From the NCBI GenBank assembly GCA_052161645.1, contig CP197414.1: a stretch of DNA of 64,000 nucleotides; one strand, 5' to 3'. The notes below the pieces were generated by a model, which made no database searches, was not told where the DNA came from, and was given only the letters and a program-made list of their open reading frames with translations. This document shows positions 36,001 to 47,047 of the stretch, in pieces. Source of the stretch: Laterigemmans sp052161645. GTDB taxonomy: Bacteria; Planctomycetota; Planctomycetia; Pirellulales; Pirellulaceae. Made by a program: the position numbers and the translations under genes. Within the stretch, counting starts at the first letter, position 1. Each line of letters begins with the position of its first letter.

Positions 36001-37308
36001 TTAGACGTACTCGCGAACTTGACGAGCAATGGTTTCGCCGAGCGCATCGCGGACACTCTCAATGCTGATGCGATCGAAAATCTGCTGGAAGAATCCGCTC
36101 ACGATCATCCGCACCGCTTCGTTGCGAGTGAAACCACGGCATTGTGCGTAGAATACCTGTTCTTCGTCGACTTGGGCAGTCGTGCTGCCGTGCGTGCAAC
36201 GCACGTCATCCGCTTCGATCTCCAGGCCGGGAATCGAATCGGCTCGCGCTCGCTCGGATAGCACCAAGTTATCGTTACGTTGATAACCGTCGGTTCGTTG
36301 GGCTCGCTTATCAACCTTGATCATACCGCGCCAAACCGTGCGACTTTGGTCTTGTTGCGCCGACTTGTAAAGAAAATCGCTGTGGCAATGCGGAGCAACG
36401 TGGTGCTGCAAGGTATGGTAAGCAATGTGTTGTCGGCCTTCGGTAAACAACACTCCGTTGACTTGACTGTCTGCACCGGGACCCACCAGGGCTACCGACT
36501 GGTTGACTTTCGCAAAACCATTTCCAATCGCCCCTAAGGTCCATTGCAAACTCGCGTCACGGTCGACCACGGCGCGTTGGTGGGCGAATTGAAACGTTTT
36601 GTAACCTTGTTCCTGTAAGTTCACATAACGTAGGTGCGACGTGGGGCGTTGTAGGATCTCGACAGCGCCGAGTGACAGGCCGGCGGCGTCCCGCGAAGTG
36701 CTGTTTGCCTCGTGCAGGATCGTGGCCTCCGCCCCTTCTTCGAGCACGATCAACGTGTGGGCCAAGTCGGTCTGCCCTTCACCGAGCAGCGTTGCTAAAT
36801 GCAGTGGTTGATTGACGACAACGCCCCGCGGAATGTAAACAAATTGGCCGCCTGACCAAAAGGCGGCGTGCAAGGCGGCAAACCGGTCGTAGTCAGGGTC
36901 GACGGCGGTAAACAAAGTCGATCGCACCAAAGCGGGATGTTCCAATGCGGCACGCTCCAAACTCATGCAGACCACGCCCCGGGAGGCCCATTCCGCACTG
37001 AGTTGTTGCTCGCGGACATGACTATCAACCGTCAGCACGTTTCCGCCGAGTTCCACGCCGTGTTGGAGAAAGCCGGGGTGCGAGGGTGTTTCGGAAGGAG
37101 TCACCGGGACCGCAAACTTAGCCAACTGGAACAGGCGCAAATCGCTTCGAATCCACTCTTCGTGACGGCGGTCAGGCCAAGACATCTTCTCGAAATGGTC
37201 GAAAGCATCGCGGCGGAGCGCCGTTAACCAATCAGGCTCTTGCCGCGAGGCCAAAAAAGCCTCGAAACCGGTCGCATCAAAACGATAAGTCGCTGCCGAG
37301 ACGGTCAT
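36001..37308 (-). CDS. sufD: Fe-S cluster assembly scaffold subunit SufD
   Basis: 435 residues. SufB/D beta-helix with FVYIPRGVVVNQPLHLATLL, VLEEGAEATILHEA, GPGADSQVNGVLFTEG, AHQRAV and the near-invariant C-terminal block VRCTHGSTTAQVDEEQVFYA containing Cys and His. Partner of SufB and SufC in the SufBCD complex of the cytoplasm. Separated from sufB by 150 bp, in which a stem-loop lies. Confidence 0.95.
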   Translation of the reverse strand: MTVSAATYRFDATGFEAFLASRQEPDWLTALRRDAFDHFEKMSWPDRRHEEWIRSDLRLFQLAKFAVPVTPSETPSHPGFLQHGVELGGNVLTVDSHVREQQLSAEWASRGVVCMSLERAALEHPALVRSTLFTAVDPDYDRFAALHAAFWSGGQFVYIPRGVVVNQPLHLATLLGEGQTDLAHTLIVLEEGAEATILHEANSTSRDAAGLSLGAVEILQRPTSHLRYVNLQEQGYKTFQFAHQRAVVDRDASLQWTLGAIGNGFAKVNQSVALVGPGADSQVNGVLFTEGRQHIAYHTLQHHVAPHCHSDFLYKSAQQDQSRTVWRGMIKVDKRAQRTDGYQRNDNLVLSERARADSIPGLEIEADDVRCTHGSTTAQVDEEQVFYAQCRGFTRNEAVRMIVSGFFQQIFDRISIESVRDALGETIARQVREYV

Positions 37309-37403
37309 GGGTGTAAAATAAAGTTCAAGAGTGAATTAATTAAGTGAGATATCAACAATAAGTAGCAAATCGCCGCGAACGGATCGCAACGGTCCCGACT
37401 GGT

Positions 37404-37426
37404 GCCCGAACTCATGTAGTTCGGGC
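37404..37426. terminator. stem-loop between sufB and sufD
   Basis: A 9-bp perfect stem (gcccgaact / agttcgggc) with a 5-nt loop. On the transcribed minus strand no T tract follows, so it is more likely an mRNA processing, stability or partial-attenuation element than a full terminator. On the plus strand it is followed by ttt. Confidence 0.45.
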
Positions 37427-37458
37427 TTTCCAACGGGACACAGGTTGACCGACGCCGT

Positions 37459-38865
<1,407 letters not shown>

Positions 38866-38938
38866 GACACGGTTCCTGTATGAAAAAGGCCTGTATGGAT
38901 GCGGCCGGTAAAGTGGTTCCAAAAAAATGCTGGCAAGT

Positions 38939-39754
38939 TTACACCGCCGCCTCTTCGGCAAGCATTGCTTGGTTGGCGGCATCGGCATCGGGATACGCTT
39001 TACGGATCCGGTCGTAACCGCTGCGATGCAGTTCTTCCGCGAGTTCTTTTCCGCCAGTTTCCACAATCCGGCCACCCAACATGACGTGGGTGTACTCGGG
39101 CGGATTGTGCTCGAGTAACTTGTCGTGGTGCGTAATGATCAAGAGCCCCATTTTTTCGCGACCGATATCGGCAATCGATTCGCTGGCCAAGCGCACGGCG
39201 TCGGCATCGAGGCCACTATCGGTTTCGTCGAGGATGGCAAACTTGGGGGCCAGCATCGCCAATTGTAAGATTTCAGCTCGTTTCATTTCGCCACCGGAGA
39301 AACCGTCGTTGACATAACGGCGAGCGAATTCGGGGTCCATCCGGAGATGAGCCATCTTCTCCTTGAGTTCGCCGCGAAACTCGCGCATCGGAATCAGCTC
39401 TTCGCCTTCCTTCCGCTCCGGACGACGCACGTTGGTGGTGGCGTGTCTGAGGAAATCAGCCATCTTCACGCCGGGGATCGCCATGGGGCGCTGAAAAGCC
39501 ATGAAAATACCCGCCCGAGCACGCTCGTTGGGTTCCATCTCCAAGACATCCTGATCATCTAAATCAATGGACCCGGCCGTAATGGTGTAGCCCGGGTGTC
39601 CCATGATGGCCAAGCCTAACGTGCTCTTACCACTGCCGTTTGGGCCCATTAAAGCATGGGTCTCGCCGTGCTTCATTATCAAATTGACACCCCGCAGAAT
39701 CGGTTTGTCGCCAACGGAAACGTGTAGGTTTTCAATCTTCAGCACGTGACTCAT
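38939..39754 (-). CDS. sufC: Fe-S cluster assembly ATPase SufC
   Basis: 271 residues from ATG 39754, preceded by GAGGAA at good spacing. ABC ATPase: Walker A GPNGSGKSTL, Q-loop FMAFQRPMAIPGV, signature FSGGEMKRAEILQ, Walker B FAILDETDSGLDADA and switch ITHHDKLL. The C-terminus extends slightly beyond most SufC (AYPDADAANQAMLAEEAAV). Energises SufBD during cluster assembly. Confidence 0.96.
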   Translation of the reverse strand: MSHVLKIENLHVSVGDKPILRGVNLIMKHGETHALMGPNGSGKSTLGLAIMGHPGYTITAGSIDLDDQDVLEMEPNERARAGIFMAFQRPMAIPGVKMADFLRHATTNVRRPERKEGEELIPMREFRGELKEKMAHLRMDPEFARRYVNDGFSGGEMKRAEILQLAMLAPKFAILDETDSGLDADAVRLASESIADIGREKMGLLIITHHDKLLEHNPPEYTHVMLGGRIVETGGKELAEELHRSGYDRIRKAYPDADAANQAMLAEEAAV

Positions 39755-39958
39755 CAGGTTCCTCAACTTCAATTTCGAAGCAGTTCGTGATTGTTAAGAA
39801 CCGTATCGCAGATCGGAGAGCACCGCGGCTGGCACCAGGGCGGCTAACGATTTTTGAATTTAGTTCTCAGGATGAAATAGTCAGTCAAACAGTAACGCGA
39901 TTTGTGGTAAAAAACTCATCGTCTCAAGGAGGAAAATTGCTCAAATAGCACCCTGCTC

Positions 39959-40699
39959 TCAAGCTTGATTTTTTAGTGAATTCGTGTCTTTTTTTGCTTT
40001 TCCCGGCACCGGTGCGAATTGACAACAGCTGTCTCCGTCCATCCGACAGCTTTGCAGATGCACTTCGCTACCGAGCGCTTCGCTGAGCATCTGTTCTTCC
40101 AATTGACACATTGCTCGCAATTCTGTCTCAGACGTCAGCTCCGGGTGCGGGCAAACTTTGAAACCGATAATCGGTAATTCGCCCCCGGAGACCACATCGG
40201 CGGCAAAGCGATGGCCGGCCAGTACTTGGGTCAGCGATTGCATCCGTGACTCGAGGGATTCGGAGGTAGCGTCTTGATCGCTCAGCCCTGCATCGGAACG
40301 GTGTTGGGCAGCTTGCTGGCCATAAGTGCGGCCCAGCCGCACCGCTATTTTGGTCAGCAGTCGATCTCGCAACTCCGTCGATTCGAGCGACATAATCTCC
40401 TGCCACATCGCATCAGCCAGCTCCGCATGCTCAGCACCCGCTCTGCGATGTCCCAACAGCGTCAAACGATAATTGAAAGTCGGGCGGCCTCTTCCAGCGA
40501 CAACCTTCTCACGCTGCACGAGCCCTTTTTCCAACAGCCGCTCCACCCGTTGTCGAACCGCAGTCGCGGTTACGCCCAATTGTTCGGTCAACGCATTTAC
40601 ACCCAAAGCTTCGCCGCCACGAAGCGCGTCGAGCAATTCGCGGTCGACGCTGCGGACGTCAACCATGTTCGCTTCGGAGGCCTGGACGTTTGTGGACAT
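39959..40699 (-). CDS. sufR: SufR-like Fe-S-sensing HTH repressor
   Basis: 246 residues from ATG 40699; the frame remains open to 40846, which would overlap the predicted promoter, so it is not used. N-terminal winged HTH: LGVNALTEQLGVTATAVRQR with the wing VVAGRGRPTFNYRLT. C-terminal Cys set: VCPHPEL, MCQLEE and QSCRMDGDSCCQF, suited to a [4Fe-4S] cluster. SufR in cyanobacteria represses suf genes when clusters are plentiful. It heads the suf genes here, 204 bp before sufC, supporting autoregulation of the unit. Confidence 0.85.
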   Translation of the reverse strand: MSTNVQASEANMVDVRSVDRELLDALRGGEALGVNALTEQLGVTATAVRQRVERLLEKGLVQREKVVAGRGRPTFNYRLTLLGHRRAGAEHAELADAMWQEIMSLESTELRDRLLTKIAVRLGRTYGQQAAQHRSDAGLSDQDATSESLESRMQSLTQVLAGHRFAADVVSGGELPIIGFKVCPHPELTSETELRAMCQLEEQMLSEALGSEVHLQSCRMDGDSCCQFAPVPGKAKKDTNSLKNQA

Positions 40700-40817
40700 T
40701 GAATCCCTCGGGCTTGAGCCGAGGTGAAGTTTGCTTGGGCAGGTAAAAGTGCTGGTGAGTGAACTACAAGCCAGTTTCATCGTTTTCTCGGCTTCAGCCA
40801 GCTCGTTAACTACTTGA

Positions 40818-40856
40818 ACTTTATCCGTGCAACTTATTTTTGACAACCACGGTTGT
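40818..40856 (-). promoter_or_regulatory. predicted suf operon promoter with overlapping SufR-like operator
   Basis: On the minus strand a -35-like TTGTCA (40846-40841) and a -10-like TAAAGT (40823-40818) are separated by exactly 17 bp. The inverted repeat ACAACC-AC-GGTTGT occupies 40843-40856 and covers the -35 box. Cyanobacterial SufR is reported to bind an inverted CAAC...GTTG element; the same half-sites occur here, with a 4-bp spacer. Repression by occlusion is inferred. Confidence 0.6.
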
Positions 40857-41281
40857 TAAAAATGTTTGGCAAAAAGTTTCCCCCGCGAGTAGCGAATTCT
40901 TTATTCCCAAGAGCGGCCCAGATTTCAATTGAACGCCGTGATTGCCGCTGATAAAATCGGCTCAGCCGTCAGGAAAGGTAGCTGGACTCCCCCCTGCCCG
41001 CGATGCACGCGGAAATGTGGGATTAGCAGACCGCAAGAGGGCGACCGCCGAACAGCTCGGCGACTCGGCCCCCGATCGCTCGTTGAGCTTCCTGGGATTC
41101 AACCATGAATTTCCGCCCCAAGCGTTGGAGCCAACTCGGAGTGTTTCGTATTTGATGCGAAGCGTCTGTTTTGGCGGCGTGACTTATCTCTTGACTCGAT
41201 CCGAGTCAGTGCTTCTTTTCATAACCTGTCTTATCGTCTTTTACTTATTTTTTCTCGCGCTTGTGAGGTTTGGTAATTGTC
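40857..41281 (+). other. upstream region of the large protease gene
   Basis: About 425 bp with no supported gene. It contains a 6-bp stem with a 3-nt loop, gactcg-atc-cgagtc (41193-41207), followed by a pyrimidine-rich run (gcttcttttc), which could be a weak terminator or a regulatory hairpin. A plus-strand reading frame at 40942-41337 shows no protein features and overlaps the protease start. Confidence 0.4.
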
Positions 41282-44200
41282 ATGGAATCGTTGATTGCAT
41301 TGAAGCGGCGAAGACTTGCGAAGTCGTTAAGGTGTGAGCGGTTGGAGTCGCGGCAATTGCTAGCCGGCGATTTTGGGATTGCCACAACCACAGAGTTTTC
41401 GCCGAGCGTTTTGGCTGTAGAGGCTGGCGGGATGGTTGGCAGCCAGCTTGATTCGGGTGAAGAAAAACTGGTCGAGCGGGGGAGAACCGAGGGCAAAAAC
41501 GATGCATTTGTCGCATACTCTCACTTCTATGAAGCAGATGGTCGCCAAGTTGGCATGACGCCGCACCCGAATCGCCTAGCGATTGAGGTTGACTCTGCTG
41601 CGCCGTTATCGATTGGCGAGTTGTTGGGTGAACTGGCTCAGGTGCGATCGGTGCATGGAGATGTCGCCGTCTATGAGTCGGCCACGTTAAGTGCTGAGCG
41701 GATGGCCGCGGTGCTGCAGAACTTTCGCATGGTGACGGAAGTTTCACCCGTCTTTGTAATTGGAGAAACTGGGTCTGAGACAGTGTTGATGGATGAAGTC
41801 ATCGTTGCCTTGGACGCCGCAGTCGATCCTGTGAGCTTCTTTGCCGATCGCGACGAATTTTCTAGTTACCGCCCTTTGCGTGGCACGACAGATCAATTTG
41901 TGGCGAAGCTTGCCGAAGGCGTGGGGGAAGCCACTTTGTCGGTCAGCAATCGGTTGGGCGATGAAACGGGAGTGGCTTGGGCCGAGCCTAACTTTTACCA
42001 CAACTGGCAGCGTTACTATTTTCCGAACGACCCTTTGTTCAGCAACCAGTGGCACTTGCACAACACGGGCCAAGGTGGCGGTTTGGTCGACGCCGATCAA
42101 GATTTGCCTGAGGCCTGGGACATTATTCAGGGAGGTTCACCCGATATTGTCATTGGGATTTACGATGATGGGGTGGCTATCGACCATCAAGACCTCAACC
42201 ACTGGGAAAATTCCGGCGAGACGGTCGGCAACGGCATTGATGATGACGGCAACGGTTGGATAGACGACATTTACGGTTGGAATTTTGTTAACGACAACAG
42301 TTCGTCATATCCCACCACGGCGACTGACCGTCATGGCACCGCGGTTGCCGGGGTCGCCGCCGCGATCGGCGATAACGCAGAGGGGGTTGCTGGATCGTCT
42401 TACGGCTCGCCCGTGATCTCCGCTCGTTTGTTCGATGGTCCCGATGTGGCCGGCGTCTCTGACATTGCTGAAGGCCTTTATTACCTTGCTGGTCGCACCG
42501 CTGACGGTTTGGGCACTTGGGATGCCGCCGATGTGGTCAACAACTCCTGGGGGGGCGGTGGCCAGAGCACCGCAATCGCCGCGGCGCTTGCTTGGGGGAC
42601 AACCAGTGGGCGTCAGGGTCAAGGTGCAACTTTCTTGTTTGCTACTGGGAATAACGGAAGCGATACTGTGAGCTACCCAGCGTTCTACACCACCACCATT
42701 CCCGGTGTGGTGGCGGTTGGTGCTCACAATAACTTTGGGGTGAGATCTGCGTACAGCCAGCATGGTCCTGACGTCGATATTGTTGCCGCCAGCAGCGGCG
42801 GGTCGCTCAGGATTGAGACAACCGACCGCCTGGGGTCTGCTGGTTATTCGTCAACTGATTATACGGGGACTGGCTCGAGCGGTTTTGGCGGAACCTCGTC
42901 GGCCACGCCATTGGCGACCGGTATCACGGCCCTGTTATTGGCCGAGGCGGCCAATCAAAATATTGATCTAACGCCAACCGAGGTGCGGCAATTACTTCGC
43001 AGCAACACTGATTTGATGGGCGGAGCCGATTACGATACCTCGACTGGTAAGAACTATGAATTCGGTTTTGGCAGCTTAAATGCGGCTAGTCTGGTTGGAA
43101 ACGTGGGTAAAGCAGAAATCTCAATTTTGAGTTCTAGCGAAGATCTGGCTAGCGGTGTGAGTACGACTGATTTTGGTGTTGTCGATTTTGGTAAAACTGC
43201 CGACTACACGTTCTATATTCGCAATCAAGGCACTGAGCTTTTAGATCTCACCGATTTGACTGTGGCCTCGGGACCGTATTCGATTGCCACTGGCTATGCC
43301 GACGCGCAACTGGGGCCTGGAGAGTCAACCACGTTCACCGCTCGTTACATCCCTGTCGATGGGGGCGATCAGTCGGGTGAAATTGAGGTGATTTCTAATG
43401 ATAGCGATGAGCCCGTCTTTACGATTAACGCCACCGGCACTGTGGTGCTGCCGTCGTTAGCGGGTACTAGCTTCGAGGACAGCAACATGGACGGAAATAT
43501 TGACCCCGGTGAGGAGGCGATTGCTGACGTGTTGGTCTACTTGGACGCGAATGGCAATGACACGCTCGATTTTGATGTTGATGATTTCACCAATACGAAT
43601 CCAGTGGATATCACGGGTGCGACTACTATACGTTCTGAGATTGAGGTGCCTGGTTTGGGTGGGAGTGTGGTCGATGTCAATGTTGCGTTGGATATTACCC
43701 ACACCTTTAACAGTGATTTGGAAGCTTTGCTCATTGCTCCCGACGGAACCGAGGTCTTATTGTTCAGTGCCGTTGGTGACTCGTCAGATAATTTTACGGA
43801 TACCATTTTCGATGATAGTGCCGAACTATCGATTATGGATGGCAACGCCCCGTTTACCGGATCATTTCGCCCCATGGGGCGGTTGGCATCTTTAGTGGGA
43901 GTCGATCCCCAAGGGACTTGGGCTTTGGAAATTACTGATACTTTTGGGGCTCTGGATGACGGTGTGTTAAATGACTGGGGGCTCAGTATTTCCAGTGGTG
44001 AATCCGCTACATTGTCATCTACAGGAGGTATTTATACGTTTTTCGGTTTGCCAGCTGGTGAACACACCGTGCGGGCTAGTTCGTTTGATGGCTGGACGCC
44101 GGTGAGTCCTCTTGCCGGGGAGCATACCGTTACGATCAGTGATCCAGCCGACAGTTTTCTCGAACGTGATTTTGGGGTTGCCCGTGATGACCGTTTCTAC

Positions 44201-45463
44201 GCCACCGTTTTTGATGATGTAAATGGTGATGGCGTTTTTGATGCCTCCGAAACCGGTCTAGCGGGGCGGACCGTGTTTATTGATGATAATGAAGATGGGA
44301 TTTTTCAAGCCTCAGTCACGGAGTCTTATCAGAACACAACTCCGGTAGACATTCTTGATATTCAGACTGCAACCTCTGAAATTACGGTGGCTGGCTTTCC
44401 CGAGCTTATCGACACCCTGTTGGTGCGACTAGACATCACGCACACGTGGACTAGTGATATTGAGGCCAGCTTGGTGGGGCCGGATGGGACAGTTGTTTCG
44501 CTGGTTGCTGACCGTGGTGCCGATGGTGATAACTTCACTGATACGGTGTTTGATGATTCGGCGGCGAATCCGATTGCTTCTGGAAACGCACCATTCACTG
44601 GATCGTTCCGTCCTGAAGAGCCATTATCGGCATTCACCGGGCTCGACCCAAATGGAGTCTGGACTTTAGAAATTTTCGATGATGCCGTCGGCGACACTGG
44701 TACTCTCAATGAGTGGGAGCTGATTGTAAGCGGTGCCGGCGAAGTTGGCTTGATCACAGACGAGCATGGTAACGTCGCCGCCGATCTTCCTGCGGGTTCT
44801 CACCGCCTGATGCTTGATGGTCTCCCAGGATGGCAATACACCTCGCCCGCTAGCGGATACGTCGATGTCACGACGTCGGGAGTACCGTTGGTCAATAACC
44901 TCTTTGGTACGCGGAGCGCCTCGGTGGGTGTAGCCGGCGTGACGCTCGGGGATGGCTCGGCACAACGCAGCATGCTCGGTGGCTTGGAGGTTGCTTTTGG
45001 TGGTGAAGTCACAATCGCTGAGGATGCCTTTGCGATTGAGCGAGTTGGGGGTGGGACAGTCACGTTCGACGTGACAACCGAATTGGTCGGCGGGAACACC
45101 GTGGCGACGCTAGCTTTCATCGGCGGTGAATTTACAACGGGATCGCTCAACGACGGCGAGTATCTCTTGATGATTGATGCCACCAAGGTAACCGATGCTG
45201 CGGGCGATTTCCTCGATGGCGACGGCGACGGGGAGGCGGGAGGAGACTTCCTCTTTGGTGATCAACCAGCGGACGACTTTTTCCGCATGTTCGGTGACAT
45301 TAACGCCAGCAGGAGCGTCAACTTTATCGACTTCCTTGCTTTCCGTTCCGCCTTCGGTTCGGTAGCTGCAGATCCAGAGTATGACTGGCGGTTCGATGTG
45401 AATTCCGATGATGCCGTTAACTTTGTCGACTTTCTGCAGTTCCGCACCCGCTTCGGAACTTAA
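41282..45463 (+). CDS. exported subtilisin-like (S8) protease with P-domains and dockerin-like C-terminus
   Basis: About 1393 residues from ATG 41282. N-terminus carries CERLESRQLLAGD (about 21-33), the motif found at the start of many giant planctomycete exported proteins. S8 triad: Asp in GIYDDGVAIDHQDL (about 294), His in DRHGTAVAGVAA (about 351) and Ser in GTSSATPLATGI (about 540). Then a choice-of-anchor-like beta domain (FGVVDFGKTADYTFYIRNQG), two repeats each holding an SdrD-type segment plus a proprotein-convertase P-domain (both share VALDITHTFNSDLEA-like and FTGSFRP motifs), and two EF-hand/dockerin-like motifs at the end (FGDINASRSVNFIDFLAF; FDVNSDDAVNFVDFLQF). Probably secreted or surface-bound. 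Confidence 0.9.
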   Translation: MESLIALKRRRLAKSLRCERLESRQLLAGDFGIATTTEFSPSVLAVEAGGMVGSQLDSGEEKLVERGRTEGKNDAFVAYSHFYEADGRQVGMTPHPNRLAIEVDSAAPLSIGELLGELAQVRSVHGDVAVYESATLSAERMAAVLQNFRMVTEVSPVFVIGETGSETVLMDEVIVALDAAVDPVSFFADRDEFSSYRPLRGTTDQFVAKLAEGVGEATLSVSNRLGDETGVAWAEPNFYHNWQRYYFPNDPLFSNQWHLHNTGQGGGLVDADQDLPEAWDIIQGGSPDIVIGIYDDGVAIDHQDLNHWENSGETVGNGIDDDGNGWIDDIYGWNFVNDNSSSYPTTATDRHGTAVAGVAAAIGDNAEGVAGSSYGSPVISARLFDGPDVAGVSDIAEGLYYLAGRTADGLGTWDAADVVNNSWGGGGQSTAIAAALAWGTTSGRQGQGATFLFATGNNGSDTVSYPAFYTTTIPGVVAVGAHNNFGVRSAYSQHGPDVDIVAASSGGSLRIETTDRLGSAGYSSTDYTGTGSSGFGGTSSATPLATGITALLLAEAANQNIDLTPTEVRQLLRSNTDLMGGADYDTSTGKNYEFGFGSLNAASLVGNVGKAEISILSSSEDLASGVSTTDFGVVDFGKTADYTFYIRNQGTELLDLTDLTVASGPYSIATGYADAQLGPGESTTFTARYIPVDGGDQSGEIEVISNDSDEPVFTINATGTVVLPSLAGTSFEDSNMDGNIDPGEEAIADVLVYLDANGNDTLDFDVDDFTNTNPVDITGATTIRSEIEVPGLGGSVVDVNVALDITHTFNSDLEALLIAPDGTEVLLFSAVGDSSDNFTDTIFDDSAELSIMDGNAPFTGSFRPMGRLASLVGVDPQGTWALEITDTFGALDDGVLNDWGLSISSGESATLSSTGGIYTFFGLPAGEHTVRASSFDGWTPVSPLAGEHTVTISDPADSFLERDFGVARDDRFYATVFDDVNGDGVFDASETGLAGRTVFIDDNEDGIFQASVTESYQNTTPVDILDIQTATSEITVAGFPELIDTLLVRLDITHTWTSDIEASLVGPDGTVVSLVADRGADGDNFTDTVFDDSAANPIASGNAPFTGSFRPEEPLSAFTGLDPNGVWTLEIFDDAVGDTGTLNEWELIVSGAGEVGLITDEHGNVAADLPAGSHRLMLDGLPGWQYTSPASGYVDVTTSGVPLVNNLFGTRSASVGVAGVTLGDGSAQRSMLGGLEVAFGGEVTIAEDAFAIERVGGGTVTFDVTTELVGGNTVATLAFIGGEFTTGSLNDGEYLLMIDATKVTDAAGDFLDGDGDGEAGGDFLFGDQPADDFFRMFGDINASRSVNFIDFLAFRSAFGSVAADPEYDWRFDVNSDDAVNFVDFLQFRTRFGT

Positions 45464-45517
45464 GCGAGTTCGCACCACGCTAGCCGCAGGAACTTCTCGC
45501 GGCAAAGTCGTTTTTCG

Positions 45518-45534
45518 CTTTCGCTCCGCGAAAG
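45518..45534. terminator. hairpin after the protease gene
   Basis: ctttcgc-tcc-gcgaaag forms a 7-bp stem with a 3-nt loop, 55 bp after the protease stop. A second copy of one arm (ctttcgcggag) lies at 45550-45560 and offers an alternative pairing. The T run is upstream, not downstream, on the plus strand, so terminator function is uncertain. Confidence 0.35.
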
Positions 45535-45566
45535 TCCTAGCAATCGCTACTTTCGCGGAGTCATCG

Positions 45567-46994
45567 ATGACATTTATTTTTCGGTTGATCCTTGCCAGCC
45601 TATTGGCGAACTGCTGGCCAGCCACCTGTTTAATGGTATCTTGGGCCAATGCGGTCGCTGCCGCCGAACTGGCGGTTGATCAACAAGCCAGGCAAGGCAG
45701 GTTGAATGTCGTTTGTATCATGACCGACGATATGGGCTGGATGGATTTAAGTTGCCAAGGAAACCCAGTCCTGCAAACTCCGCATGTGGATGCCTTGGCC
45801 AGGCAAGGTGTGCGTTTTGACAACGCCTACGCGGCCGCTCCCGTCTGCTCTCCCACGCGAGCCGCGCTGATCACAGGTTTGGCACCCGCGCGGCTGGGGA
45901 TCACCCAGCATGGTGCCGACGGTAAACAGTTTTGGCCACAGGATCGTCGGGTCCAGCCTCCCGCCACGACGCACGTATTGCCGCAGGTGACAACCACAAT
46001 TGCCGAACGCTTGAATGCGGCGGGATATGCCACCGGCTTTTTTGGCAAGTGGCATCTGGGCGATGACCCCGCCTACTGGCCGACGTCGCATGGTTTCGAT
46101 GTCAATCTGGGAGGTTGTGGCTTTGGTGGACCGCCGACCTATTTTGATCCTTATCGCATTCCTTCGCTTCCGTCGCGCCGCGAAGGTGAGTACCTGACCG
46201 ATCGGCTCGCCGATGAAACGATTGATTTTCTGCGGCGCGAGCGGGACAAACCGATGTTTGTTTGTCTCTGGACTTATAATCCGCACTACCCTTTTGAAGC
46301 TCCGCAAGCATTGGTCGATCCGTACCAAGGTAAAGTGGGGCCGGGGCTAAAGAACCCTGTTTACGGCGGGCAAATCGCAGCCACCGACCGCGCCGTGGGA
46401 CGCGTGCTCGATGAACTCGATCGCCTCGGTTTAACGGACAACACGCTGGTGATTTTTACCAGCGATAATGGCGGTTGGTCAGGGGCGACTGACAATCGTC
46501 CGCTGCGTGAGGGTAAAGGATATTTATATGAGGGAGGGCTGCGAGTCCCACTGATTATTCGTTGGTCCAAGGTGACGACGGCTGGCTTTTTGAATACAAC
46601 TCCCGTGGTCAGCATGGATCTCGCCGCGACCATGCTGGATGCCGCAGGCATTGTGATCGGAGACGATGAAACGCTTGATGGTGAAACGTTAAGGCCCTTG
46701 TTTAGCGGCGGCGAACTAGCGCGTGAATCGCTGTGCTTTCATTATCCACACTTTGCTTTCCACAAAGCCAACCGACCCGGATCGGCCATCCGCAAAGGCA
46801 AGTACAAGTTGCTCAAGTGGTATGACGACGATTCAGTCGAGTTGTACGACCTGGAAGATGACCTGGGGGAACAAACTGATTTGTCCGACTCCGCCCCTGA
46901 CGTTGTTCTCGAGTTGCAGTCTGAGCTGGACCATTGGTTAGTGGATACTGGAGCCGGTTTGCCCGAGAAAATTAGCTCACCGCCGAAACGCTGA
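45567..46994 (+). CDS. exported sulfatase (formylglycine-dependent)
   Basis: About 475 residues from ATG 45567; the frame is open from 45408, overlapping the protease end. A signal peptide (FIFRLILASLLANCWPA) is followed by NVVCIMTDDMGWMDL with the metal-binding Asp pair. The active-site CSPTRAA motif is at Cys94, which a maturase must convert to formylglycine. FFGKWHLGD, FTSDNGG and the C-terminal KYKLLKWYDDDSVELYDLEDD also match type I arylsulfatases. Substrate unknown; planctomycete genomes often hold many such genes for algal polysaccharides. Convergent with the kinase gene. Confidence 0.93.
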   Translation: MTFIFRLILASLLANCWPATCLMVSWANAVAAAELAVDQQARQGRLNVVCIMTDDMGWMDLSCQGNPVLQTPHVDALARQGVRFDNAYAAAPVCSPTRAALITGLAPARLGITQHGADGKQFWPQDRRVQPPATTHVLPQVTTTIAERLNAAGYATGFFGKWHLGDDPAYWPTSHGFDVNLGGCGFGGPPTYFDPYRIPSLPSRREGEYLTDRLADETIDFLRRERDKPMFVCLWTYNPHYPFEAPQALVDPYQGKVGPGLKNPVYGGQIAATDRAVGRVLDELDRLGLTDNTLVIFTSDNGGWSGATDNRPLREGKGYLYEGGLRVPLIIRWSKVTTAGFLNTTPVVSMDLAATMLDAAGIVIGDDETLDGETLRPLFSGGELARESLCFHYPHFAFHKANRPGSAIRKGKYKLLKWYDDDSVELYDLEDDLGEQTDLSDSAPDVVLELQSELDHWLVDTGAGLPEKISSPPKR

Positions 46995-47006
46995 GCTGGT
47001 AATCAC

Positions 47007-47047
47007 CGCGGGACCGCTAGCGCTGACCGCGCGGCGTTTCATTTTTT
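47007..47047 (+). terminator. possible intrinsic terminator of the sulfatase gene
   Basis: ccgcg at 47007-47011 can pair with cgcgg at 47031-47035 around a structured loop containing agcgct, followed by cgtttcatttttt. It lies 12 bp after the sulfatase stop, between convergent genes. Confidence 0.45.

Noticed and set aside
40942..41337. 131-codon plus-strand reading frame
   Set aside because: It overlaps the protease start, has no domain and a composition unlike a real protein.
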